Positions 1-5,102 are shown, counted from the first letter of the stretch. The stretch: 5,102 bases of DNA from Methanobacteriota archaeon (GCA_023430285.1 JAEZAV010000070.1:1-5102), one strand, 5' to 3'. The notes: generated from the letters alone by a model not told the origin. Numbers and translations: made by a program.

Positions 1-53
1 TACTCCATTCGATAATTTAATTCAAATTAACTAAGAAATGATAAATAAATAAT

Positions 54-62
54 AAAAAAAAA
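54..62 (-). terminator. Oligo-T terminator of the leftward pilin operon
   Basis: Nine consecutive A on the plus strand read as T9 on the minus strand, starting two bases after the stop codon of the small membrane protein gene. Archaeal RNA polymerase terminates at such T-tracts without needing a hairpin, and no stem precedes this one. The rest of positions 1-53 is AT-rich, and I see no supportable gene in it. Confidence 0.55.
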
Positions 63-64
63 TT

Positions 65-286
65 TCATCTCATTACAGATTTGATCAAGATCAGGACACC
101 AACAATAACCACAACTATTGGGCCGGCCTGCTCTTGAATGAGTGAAACTGGTATGAGTCCAATGTTAACACAGTACCATACTAGGCCAACAACAATAAAA
201 ATCAAACTAATGTAAATGCCCCAAGCATTAACCTTCCTTTTCTTAACTGGTAGATCTGTATCAATGGTTTTATTGTTATCAGACAT
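65..286 (-). CDS. Small two-helix membrane protein, DUF5668/LiaF-type transmembrane region
   Basis: This 73-residue protein has a polar, charged N-terminus (residues 1-21, with basic KKRK at 15-18). It then has two hydrophobic helices at about 22-44 and 55-71, joined by a short loop, and ends in a basic tail. The layout W-G-x(9)-G-L-x-W ... N-x-G-L-I-P ... G-P-I-x-V-x-x-V-G-V-L-x-L resembles the small transmembrane domain called DUF5668, also found in LiaI/LiaF-like proteins. The family's biochemical role is not established. The positive-inside rule would put the N-terminus in the cytoplasm. The start is supported by GGAG on the minus strand at 295-298, eight bases upstream of the ATG. The gene begins 25 nt after the stop of the class III pilin gene, so the two are probably cotranscribed, and a link to pilus function is possible but unproven. 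The family call is from memory of the pattern. The existence of the gene is well supported. Confidence 0.75.
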   Translation of the reverse strand: MSDNNKTIDTDLPVKKRKVNAWGIYISLIFIVVGLVWYCVNIGLIPVSLIQEQAGPIVVVIVGVLILIKSVMR

Positions 287-311
287 AAATCTAACTCCAT
301 TTAGGTATAAC

Positions 312-725
312 TTAACTTAATGTTATGTTGTAAACATGATGTGTTCCTGTGGAAGTGGCGGATGTTGTGACGGTTACACTATTTGAGGTTGATGATACAT
401 TGGTGAAACCCGATGAATTAAGGGACTTTACTATGGATGCAATTACTGTGGACTGTTGATCAGTTACAGGTCTTGAAAAGTGAACAACTACGTTTATGTT
501 TTGACCTGTGCCTGTCATGGCTACATTTGTAACTTTAACAGGAGATTGGGAACTATTTCCAAAAACAAGGTTTGCAGTGGCATTCGTTGCTCCAAGCTGA
601 ACAGCAGATGCAATATTGTTTTGTTCGCTTTGATCAGTTATTATCAATCCAAATATCACCACTATTATCAATACTATAGATACTAAAAGTACATATTCGA
701 TTGATATCTGTCCACGTTGATCCAT
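312..725 (-). CDS. Class III signal peptide pilin (archaeal type IV pilin-like)
   Basis: This 137-residue precursor starts M-D-Q-R-G followed by Q-I-S-I-E-Y and a hydrophobic helix at about residues 9-30. That is the class III signal peptide (QxSxEY, Pfam DUF361 type) of euryarchaeal pilins. In Methanococcus such proteins are cut by the prepilin peptidase EppA between the glycine (here residue 5) and Q+1, leaving Glu at mature position 5. The expected mature pilin is about 132 residues, with the helix forming the filament core. The remainder is a Ser/Thr/Asn-rich, beta-prone domain with no cysteine and five N-x-S/T sequons (NAT, NSS, NSS, NVS, NIT), so it is probably glycosylated and outside the cell. 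AGGA on the minus strand at 734-737, eight bases before the ATG, supports the start. It is the first gene of a leftward pair with the DUF5668-like gene and is divergent from the 94-residue gene. Whether it is the major pilin or a minor one cannot be told from here. Confidence 0.9.
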   Translation of the reverse strand: MDQRGQISIEYVLLVSIVLIIVVIFGLIITDQSEQNNIASAVQLGATNATANLVFGNSSQSPVKVTNVAMTGTGQNINVVVHFSRPVTDQQSTVIASIVKSLNSSGFTNVSSTSNSVTVTTSATSTGTHHVYNITLS

Positions 726-790
726 TTTTTTTATCCTTTTAATTATTAATTAAACATTCCAAATTTTTATGTCAATACAATATTGTTCCA

Positions 791-800
791 GTATATAATT
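791..800 (-). promoter_or_regulatory. Candidate archaeal TATA box for the pilin gene
   Basis: Read on the minus strand this is AATTATATAC, preceded by an A-rich AAAAATTTA stretch that could serve as the TFB recognition element. Transcription would start roughly 25 nt downstream, near position 766-770, giving a leader of about 40-45 nt that carries the AGGA ribosome binding site. AT-richness of the region makes chance matches likely, so this is a candidate only. Confidence 0.45.
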
Positions 801-1040
801 TAAATTTTTGCAGATTTAAACTATTCATAAATCCATCCATGAAACCTTAAATTAATACTAGGAAAAAATGGAATATTATATATTTTAATAATGATATTAA
901 TTAACTTTTCAATGGCATTTAATTAATTTCTGTCAAAACTGCTGACACTATCCTTTAAGGTAATTTTCCATTAATTTTTTTGAATTATGGATTTTATTTC
1001 CCTAAAAATATTAAATAGACTGTTAAATTGGTTTTTGAGA

Positions 1041-1050
1041 AAATTATATT
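1041..1050 (+). promoter_or_regulatory. Candidate archaeal TATA box for the alpha/beta-barrel gene
   Basis: AAATTATATT follows the purine-rich GAGA at 1037-1040, a plausible TFB recognition element plus TATA box. A start of transcription about 25 nt downstream (near 1070-1075) would leave a leader of about 40 nt that contains the strong ribosome binding site. A second weaker ATAATAT lies at 1064-1070. Confidence 0.4.
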
Positions 1051-1114
1051 TCAAAGTAACGACATAATATTAGTTGGTAACTGATAGGGAAAATTTTAGG
1101 GGGAGATTTAAAAA

Positions 1115-1399
1115 ATGACCTATATGATGATCATAACGAGTGTGAAGGATTATGATAAATGGAAATCAATATTTGATGAACATGAAAACATGAGAAAGTC
1201 AATAGGTTCGAAAGGAGCATCTGTTTTGCGTAACAAAAATGTTCCTGAACAGGTGGTTGTAATTATAGAATGGGAGGACATGGAATCAGCTAAAAAATTT
1301 GTAGAAACCGAAGATCTGATTCTTGCAATGGAAAAAGCAGGGGTTATAGGACTTCCAGCAGTATACTATTTGGAAGAGAAGGATAGAACCGAACACTAA
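1115..1399 (+). CDS. Dimeric alpha/beta-barrel protein, antibiotic biosynthesis monooxygenase-like
   Basis: This 94-residue soluble protein has the beta-alpha-beta-beta-alpha-beta pattern of ferredoxin-like dimeric alpha/beta barrels. Strand 1 is about residues 2-10. A helix carrying D-Y-D-K-W (12-16) and F-D-E-H (20-23) follows, then strands at 35-41 and 46-54 (V-V-V-I-I-E-W), a second helix at 55-75, and a last strand at 81-87. The V-x-D-Y-x-x-W-K ... F-D-E-H ... R-x-x-G-x-x-G start and the M-x-x-A-G-V-x-G-x-P-x-x-Y-x-L-E-E end match a widespread family of small proteins often named ABM-domain or cyclase-like. Their substrates are mostly unknown, and no catalytic assignment can be made here. 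AGGGGGAGAT at 1098-1107 is a near-ideal ribosome binding site, seven bases before the ATG. The gene stands alone, with 389 bp upstream and 391 bp downstream. It has no signal peptide and no visible link to the pilin genes. Confidence 0.85.
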   Translation: MTYMMIITSVKDYDKWKSIFDEHENMRKSIGSKGASVLRNKNVPEQVVVIIEWEDMESAKKFVETEDLILAMEKAGVIGLPAVYYLEEKDRTEH

Positions 1400-1428
1400 A
1401 TTCAAAACAAATCCCAACCATTCAAAAC

Positions 1429-1446
1429 CTGCACAAAAAGGTGCAG
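1429..1446 (+). terminator. Hairpin downstream of the alpha/beta-barrel gene, possible terminator
   Basis: CTGCAC (1429-1434) pairs perfectly with GTGCAG (1441-1446) around a six-base AAAAAG loop, 30 bases after the stop codon. No clear T-run follows, so it may be a 3' end stabiliser or processing signal rather than a true archaeal terminator. It is the only GC-rich stem noticed in this gap. Confidence 0.3.
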
Positions 1447-1707
1447 TATTCCAGATTGTTATATTGTAAAATAAGATGTTGTTGGTGAAGTTTTATAGTG
1501 ATCTAAATTATTTAAATATTCGAATAACAAATTCATGCACGGATGAGAATTTCATTAACTATTAATAATTTTCTTAAACTCAAAATTCCGGGTTTGAATC
1601 GATAATTATTATAGTATTAAGGTTATTTTAATGTATAAACTCATATTCAATATTATTTTTAAATTTAATTGATGTATTGTTCTCTAAATCACTAATATTA
1701 CTATTTT

Positions 1708-1770
1708 TATATATAATAATACCAATAAGGTTTTATTTAGCATTAGAATATATAAAATATTATAAAATAT
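1708..1770 (+). promoter_or_regulatory. Candidate promoter zone of the pilin-like operon with several TATA elements
   Basis: Three TATA-like elements lie ahead of the operon: TATATATA at 1708-1715, and two within the tandem TATAAAATAT copies (1751-1760 and 1761-1770). Using the usual archaeal distance of about 25 nt, the first would give a leader of roughly 50-55 nt. The second would give about 10-15 nt, only just including the G-rich ribosome binding site. The third would give an almost leaderless message. Which one is used cannot be decided by eye. Confidence 0.4.
1751..1770 (+). repeat. Perfect 10-bp tandem repeat, two copies
   Basis: TATAAAATAT occurs twice head to tail with no gap, so the period equals about one DNA helical turn. 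It lies 21-40 bases before the ATG of the 302-residue pilin-like protein and contains two overlapping-phase TATA-like elements. It may be simple slippage in AT-rich DNA or a doubled promoter element. Confidence 0.6.
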
Positions 1771-1780
1771 TATTAAGGTT

Positions 1781-1788
1781 GGGGAGGG
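1781..1788 (+). promoter_or_regulatory. Ribosome binding site deciding the ATG at 1791
   Basis: GGGGAGGG contains GGAGG, complementary to the archaeal 16S rRNA 3' end, and ends two bases before the ATG at 1791. The spacing is short (three bases from GGAGG), but it is the only purine-rich site in the region. It supports this ATG over the TTG at 1677. Confidence 0.55.
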
Positions 1789-1790
1789 AA

Positions 1791-2699
1791 ATGTTCGATA
1801 TTTTATCAGAAGATTCTAGGGGATTTGCAATTTCAATGGATCTACTTCTTGCACTTATCCCTCTAACTTTGGTTCTAGGTTTTGTTGCTGCAGACATGGA
1901 CAACATACTTTACCAAATGGAGGACACAGTTTTTAGAGGTTCTACTGATAGAGCAGCTTCTGATGCAGTTTCGACATTAGTCACAACAAGTGGCGATCCA
2001 GTGGATTGGGAAACAACTGGAGTGGCAAATGTTGTGGGTCTGGCCCAATATGATACATCTAAAGGAGCGCCGGTAGAGGGAACGATAGATCCCGTTAAGT
2101 TGGCGGCAGTTACGGATAGCCAAATACAGTCTATCGTAGGTCCCAACTATCATTACTACATGAACATAACTACATTAAATCAAACTAACACACCTGTGAC
2201 AATAAAACTCATGGGTAATGCAAGTTATCCAAATGCCAAGGATGTGGTTAAAGTTGAACGTGTTGTATTATCATCCAAATTTAAGGTGGTAACATCACTT
2301 ATTCAACAGATAAGATTTACAGGGGGCGGTAAAACTTATACTACATCGCCATTCCAAACCAGTTACACATCTACCAATACCTATGATTATTGGATATTGT
2401 TGGCAAACAATCAGGGATTTACAGCTGCAACAGTTAGTGTTAACAACAACGTGTTTAGCTTTAACTCAGCTAACATGGGTACTCCACAAAAAATTAATTC
2501 AACATTCCTAACTACTAATTCAACAATCCCAAATCAATACTTCAATAACACAGTAACATTTAATGGTACTGGAAGCTTTCCAAGTTCGATAGATTTATAC
2601 ATCGTTCAAACACCGAAAAATACCGGTGCTTCAGAAATAACATCTGACGCTGTAAAATTAAAACCAAGTACATTTGACTTATATTTATGGTTAAGTTAA
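1791..2699 (+). CDS. Pilin-like surface protein with archaeal prepilin-type N-terminus
   Basis: This 302-residue protein is counted from the ATG at 1791, chosen for its GGGGAGGG site and because residues 8-11 (D-S-R-G) then sit where prepilin peptidase sites normally lie. After R10-G11 comes F-A-I-S-M-D and a hydrophobic helix at about 18-34. This is like an archaeal type IV prepilin but without the canonical QxSxEY. Residues 53-107 carry D-R-A-A-S-D-A-V-S-T-L, then T-S-G-D-P-x-D-W-E (66-74), G-L-A (83-85) and D-P-V-K-L (100-104). To my recollection this order (GxPxxW, GLA, KL) recurs in archaeal pilin-like proteins. The rest is beta-rich, Asn/Thr-rich, cysteine-free and has seven N-x-S/T sequons, fitting a glycosylated extracellular domain. 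The C-terminus ends D-L-Y-L-W-L-S, resembling the end of the next protein. It is first in an operon with the next gene, whose ATG follows within 1-13 nt. It is probably a minor pilin or pilus-associated subunit. A longer form from TTG 1677 (340 residues) is possible but unlikely. Confidence 0.8.
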   Translation: MFDILSEDSRGFAISMDLLLALIPLTLVLGFVAADMDNILYQMEDTVFRGSTDRAASDAVSTLVTTSGDPVDWETTGVANVVGLAQYDTSKGAPVEGTIDPVKLAAVTDSQIQSIVGPNYHYYMNITTLNQTNTPVTIKLMGNASYPNAKDVVKVERVVLSSKFKVVTSLIQQIRFTGGGKTYTTSPFQTSYTSTNTYDYWILLANNQGFTAATVSVNNNVFSFNSANMGTPQKINSTFLTTNSTIPNQYFNNTVTFNGTGSFPSSIDLYIVQTPKNTGASEITSDAVKLKPSTFDLYLWLS

Positions 2700-2703
2700 A
2701 ATG

Positions 2704-2709
2704 AGTGAT
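2704..2709 (+). promoter_or_regulatory. Ribosome binding site deciding the ATG at 2713
   Basis: AGTGAT followed by AAA and ATG matches the GGTGAT-AAA-ATG arrangement common in methanogens with one mismatch. The upstream ATG at 2701 is preceded only by AT-rich DNA and the previous gene's stop, with no ribosome binding site. The site therefore favours 2713, which also gives M-D-E-K-G, the same opening as two other proteins here. Confidence 0.5.
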
Positions 2710-2712
2710 AAA

Positions 2713-4761
2713 ATGGATGAAAAAGGATTTTTATTTACAACGGATGCTGTTCTTGCTTTGGTAGTTGTTATAGTACTTACAGCTTCTGTTGTAACATACG
2801 GGCTCCTTCCAATTTATCAGGGACAAAATCATCAACACTTAGAAGCCATTGCAGATAGTGCACTGGAAACTATGGAGCAGGATGGAACTTTAAGGCAAGC
2901 TGCAGTTCAATACGCTAACAACAACACCACAGGTGCCCAGGCACTGTTAACAAACAAACTTGACCTCTTAATCCCCAGCACAGTGGGGTATAAGCTGACC
3001 ATGGATCCCTATGGTTCGGTGAGCGATAACAATGGTGTTTTAACTTCTAACGATGTTGCCACCAAGGTAAAGGTAATATCAGCCCCTAGTGAGGGATGGA
3101 TGGGAAGGGCTTACTACAAACAGGATGAAGTTCAGTTTCAAGACATTACCGGAACACAGGTAACAACAGTTTGGAACTTCCACAACTACCTGAAAAACTT
3201 TAGCCCTTGGAGTGGTGGATTAAACACCTACAAATACTGGGGTGCAACTAGTAGTGGAGGAAGTAAGAATATTACTTTCACAATTCCGGGTCCAGTTAAC
3301 AGTGCTAGATTTTTAATTGGGTCAGCAGCAGGTAGCGGTCAAACCAAATCATTCGGAGCAAACCTTCTATTCAATGGTATTTACAATAACTACGTCCTAA
3401 ATTCAAGTTTCATACCTCTGTACACCAGTGCTAACCAGGGACTTATATTTAACTATCTGCAAAATATCAATCCAACTACATTGATAAACGGTCAAAATAA
3501 TTTCCTTTTAACCTACAATGCAACAACCAACAATAACATGCCATGGTTCTCAATCATTGCAAATTATACCAACACCATAAGTGTTCCAAAGGGTATTGCA
3601 AACGACACAATTCCATTTAACGATATTGCAGGAATAGGAAGACCAGATGCATGTATTGGTTACAACCTTGATACTGGTGTAACAACAGCTTTACCAGGCT
3701 GCAGCACAGCATGGGGTTCAGCTAACTATCCATTGAACACTCCATTTGCTCTAACAAACATCCCAACTTCTGGAACTGGTACTCAAACAGGATCCGCAGT
3801 TGCAACACAACAAAACATCTACATTCCTCCGGGAAATAGGCTTTTTGATGCATACACAGTTGTAAATGCATATGGTGGGGAAGATGGTGTTATTGTACAG
3901 GTCAGGAATACCACTGGAATATGGACAACTGTTTTCAGTTCGTGGACTAACACCAACAGGACAGATGGAGGATATGGTAATGTTCCAGGTATAATAAATA
4001 TCTTACCGTATTTAACAAGCGGAAATAACAGTGTAAGGATAATAACATGGGACGATGTATCTAGTTCAGATTACGATTTAGTTGGTCTTGAAAGTTGTTA
4101 TTCAAGGGTTACCTACAGTAAATTTCCAATTAGGTGGGATACTTTCCCATTTGTAAGTGCCCAGAATTCCACATCAAGTAAAACAACAAGTACAACAGAA
4201 TCTCAGATACAACCATTCAAAATTGATGCAGATGCACAAAGTGCTCTACTCTTCGTTGGTGCAGGACTTGACACAAGGTCGATATCAGTGACCGTGAAAA
4301 ATTCAACTGGAGGATCTGCAACCATTTACAATGGACAAGTACCATATGTATTAGATATGGCTAGCTTGGATTCAACACGAGTTCTTTCACAAGTACTTCC
4401 TAATGGAACAGTGGCACCAAAACCAGGTAACTACACTATTGCAATAACTATTACTCCGGCTTTGGCATATGAATCTGGAGATGGGGCGAGTTCACCACCG
4501 AACTATGGTTACAGTGCAGATCCTGAGATATTTTCAGGTACAAGGGTCAGTGTAATTTATCCTAAGTTTCTAGAAAATGTGTGGGCTGTGGGTTACGCAT
4601 CCACATCAAACCAAGCTGCATTAAATGCAATTGCTAGTCTTAAACAAACATTAACTGATGCTGGATATTCGTATGATCCAAGTTTAATTAGAAACAATAC
4701 TTTATGGACTGGAGATGTTCCAAACGCAATACCAGTGAGACTTGATTTGTGGGAACAATAG
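2713..4761 (+). CDS. Large pilin-like surface protein/putative adhesin with repeated beta-sandwich-like modules
   Basis: This protein has 682 residues from ATG 2713, or 686 from ATG 2701; numbers below use the 686 form. The start M-D-E-K-G (5-9) is followed by F-L-F-T-T-D-A-V-L-A-L and a hydrophobic helix at about 15-37, a prepilin-like N-terminus without QxSxEY. Residues 47-105 (L-E-A-I-A-D-S-A-L-E-T-M-E-Q-D-G-T-L ... L-L-I-P-S-T-V-G-Y) look like a pilin-type helix and first domain. A W-N-F-H-N-Y-L segment (158-164) leads into three Asn-rich regions, about 188-292, 365-473 and 503-621. They share a loose pattern: a strand with A near the start, an L-x-x-G-x-N turn in the first two, and a closing aromatic strand (R-V-T-Y-S-K-F at 469-475, R-V-S-V-I-Y-P-K-F at 615-623). 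I infer jelly-roll or carbohydrate-binding-like folds. About 16 N-x-S/T sequons and only three cysteines (318, 334, 466) fit an extracellular glycoprotein. Far longer than ordinary pilins, it may be a tip adhesin or wall-bound protein. The function is inferred. Confidence 0.75.
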   Translation: MDEKGFLFTTDAVLALVVVIVLTASVVTYGLLPIYQGQNHQHLEAIADSALETMEQDGTLRQAAVQYANNNTTGAQALLTNKLDLLIPSTVGYKLTMDPYGSVSDNNGVLTSNDVATKVKVISAPSEGWMGRAYYKQDEVQFQDITGTQVTTVWNFHNYLKNFSPWSGGLNTYKYWGATSSGGSKNITFTIPGPVNSARFLIGSAAGSGQTKSFGANLLFNGIYNNYVLNSSFIPLYTSANQGLIFNYLQNINPTTLINGQNNFLLTYNATTNNNMPWFSIIANYTNTISVPKGIANDTIPFNDIAGIGRPDACIGYNLDTGVTTALPGCSTAWGSANYPLNTPFALTNIPTSGTGTQTGSAVATQQNIYIPPGNRLFDAYTVVNAYGGEDGVIVQVRNTTGIWTTVFSSWTNTNRTDGGYGNVPGIINILPYLTSGNNSVRIITWDDVSSSDYDLVGLESCYSRVTYSKFPIRWDTFPFVSAQNSTSSKTTSTTESQIQPFKIDADAQSALLFVGAGLDTRSISVTVKNSTGGSATIYNGQVPYVLDMASLDSTRVLSQVLPNGTVAPKPGNYTIAITITPALAYESGDGASSPPNYGYSADPEIFSGTRVSVIYPKFLENVWAVGYASTSNQAALNAIASLKQTLTDAGYSYDPSLIRNNTLWTGDVPNAIPVRLDLWEQ

Positions 4762-4779
4762 AAATAGGGAAGAGATAAC

Positions 4780-5102
4780 ATGGATGATAAAGGATATGCT
4801 TTCACACCAATCGTGTTGCTGCTTTTCATACCAGTAATTATTATAGGTGTTTCATTTAGTGGAATAGTAAATGAATTAAACTCTTTATCTTCAATAGCGA
4901 TAGCTGGAGATGTTACCACCACAGTTGCTACAAATGTAATTAAAGCCATCAGGGACGATACAGGCGATGCTGGAAGAAATGCAGCTTACACTGCAACTAG
5001 AGAAGTTATTGATAATTACAACGGAAACAACAATCCATTCTTTGGTAAAACAGCTCCATCAGACAGTCAAACTTATATCGAAACTAATACATTGGCAATG
5101 TT
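4780..5102 (+). CDS. Pilin-like surface protein, 5' part only (cut by window end)
   Basis: The first 107 residues are present and the frame is still open at the right edge. It starts M-D-D-K-G followed by Y-A-F-T-P and a long hydrophobic helix at about residues 7-28, so it again has a prepilin-like basic-Gly junction before the helix but not QxSxEY. Residues 31-81 form a likely amphipathic helical stretch with T-T-T-V-A-T-N-V-I-K-A-I-R-D-D, then D-A-G-R-N-A-A-Y-T-A-T-R-E-V-I-D-N. An Asn-rich N-G-N-N-N-P-F-F segment follows. The gene lies 18 nt after the stop of the large protein. AGGGA (4766-4770) and GAGAT (4772-4776) upstream of the ATG could act as the ribosome binding site. Close packing and the shared opening motif place it in the same operon. 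It is probably a third minor pilin or partner of the surface protein. Its C-terminal part, and hence its domain type, is not visible. Confidence 0.8.
   Translation, partial: MDDKGYAFTPIVLLLFIPVIIIGVSFSGIVNELNSLSSIAIAGDVTTTVATNVIKAIRDDTGDAGRNAAYTATREVIDNYNGNNNPFFGKTAPSDSQTYIETNTLAM

Larger units (their letters stand above)
726..1114. other. Divergent AT-rich intergenic region, no gene
   Basis: This 389-bp stretch separates the leftward pilin gene from the rightward alpha/beta-barrel gene. It is very AT-rich, with frequent stops in all frames and no coding frame worth calling. It contains one candidate TATA box near each gene (791-800 minus, 1041-1050 plus), three TTAATTAA palindromes (746-753, 897-904, 919-926), and a TGTCA-N7-TGACA inverted repeat at 931-947. 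No RNA gene fold was recognised by eye. Confidence 0.7.
1400..1790. other. AT-rich intergenic region upstream of the pilin-like operon
   Basis: This 391-bp stretch has no convincing gene. It holds a small hairpin at 1429-1446, a TATATATA run at 1708-1715, a 10-bp tandem repeat at 1751-1770 and a G-rich ribosome binding site at 1781-1788. An open frame enters the downstream gene from a TTG at 1677. Its extra 38 residues come from low-complexity AT-rich DNA containing the TATA elements, with no ribosome binding site before the TTG, so I treat it as promoter and leader. A 20-codon ATG frame at 1543-1605 has no good ribosome binding site and is not called. Confidence 0.65.

Noticed and set aside
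456..640. Direct repeat TTGATCAGTTA at 456-466 and 630-640
   Set aside because: Both copies lie inside the pilin gene and encode the short residue run T-D-Q in different contexts. It is most likely coincidental.
480..686. Plus-strand open frame of 68 codons inside the class III pilin gene
   Set aside because: It is antisense to a clear pilin, rich in Cys, Tyr and Asn as expected for an opposite-strand shadow, and has no ribosome binding site.
746..926. Three TTAATTAA palindromes (746-753, 897-904, 919-926) as possible operators
   Set aside because: The region is so AT-rich that such 8-mers are expected now and then, and the spacing to promoters is inconsistent.
1587..1600. CCGGGTTTGAATCG, resembling the T-arm of a tRNA
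   Set aside because: The bases flanking the loop do not pair (CCGGG against CGATA) and no acceptor or anticodon arm is visible upstream.
1543..1605. 20-codon ATG open frame in the 1400-1790 gap
   Set aside because: It has no adequate ribosome binding site, no recognisable motif and AT-driven composition.
1677..1790. TTG-initiated N-terminal extension of the 302-residue protein
   Set aside because: The extra residues are low-complexity translations of AT-rich DNA with TATA elements. There is no ribosome binding site before the TTG, and the prepilin-like junction would then lie almost 50 residues in.
1910..2146. Minus-strand open frame of 78 codons inside the 302-residue protein gene
   Set aside because: It has no recognisable domain or ribosome binding site and lies fully antisense to a supported gene.
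4593..4949. Minus-strand open frame of 118 codons spanning the junction of the last two genes
   Set aside because: It overlaps the well-supported end of the large protein and start of the third, has no family resemblance, and crosses the intergenic ribosome binding site.

Overview
The window looks like chromosomal DNA from a methanogenic archaeon, most likely order Methanobacteriales and probably a Methanobacterium-like organism. This rests on several things seen together: AT-rich intergenic DNA with archaeal TATA boxes instead of bacterial -35/-10 pairs, a run of T at an operon end acting as terminator, GGAG/GTGAT-type ribosome binding sites, a class III (QxSxEY) archaeal pilin signal, and several N-glycosylation-rich surface proteins. 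The genus is an inference from protein style, not from a marker gene.

Left part (1-725, minus strand): a two-gene unit read leftward. A 137-residue class III signal-peptide pilin (312-725) is followed after 25 nt by a 73-residue two-helix membrane protein resembling the DUF5668/LiaF-type transmembrane region (65-286). The unit ends at a T9 tract. A 389-bp AT-rich divergent region (726-1114) holds a candidate promoter for each direction.

Middle (1115-1399, plus strand): a single gene for a 94-residue dimeric alpha/beta-barrel protein of the antibiotic biosynthesis monooxygenase-like superfamily. It has a strong ribosome binding site and appears unrelated to the surface genes. A 391-bp AT-rich gap (1400-1790) follows, with a weak hairpin and tandem TATA elements.

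Right part (1791-5102, plus strand): a tightly packed operon of three surface proteins, the last cut by the window end. They are a 302-residue pilin-like protein, a very large 682-residue protein with a pilin-like N-terminus and apparently repeated beta-sandwich modules, and the first 107 residues of a third pilin-like protein. All three, and also the divergent class III pilin, carry D-x-[K/R]-G directly before a hydrophobic segment, as in substrates of archaeal prepilin peptidases. Only the left-hand pilin has the canonical QxSxEY after the glycine. The inferred picture is a type IV pilus-like or adhesive surface structure, with a small pilin on one side and a minor pilin/adhesin cassette on the other. 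No prepilin peptidase, assembly ATPase or TadC-like platform gene is visible here, so assembly machinery would have to be encoded elsewhere or beyond the right edge.
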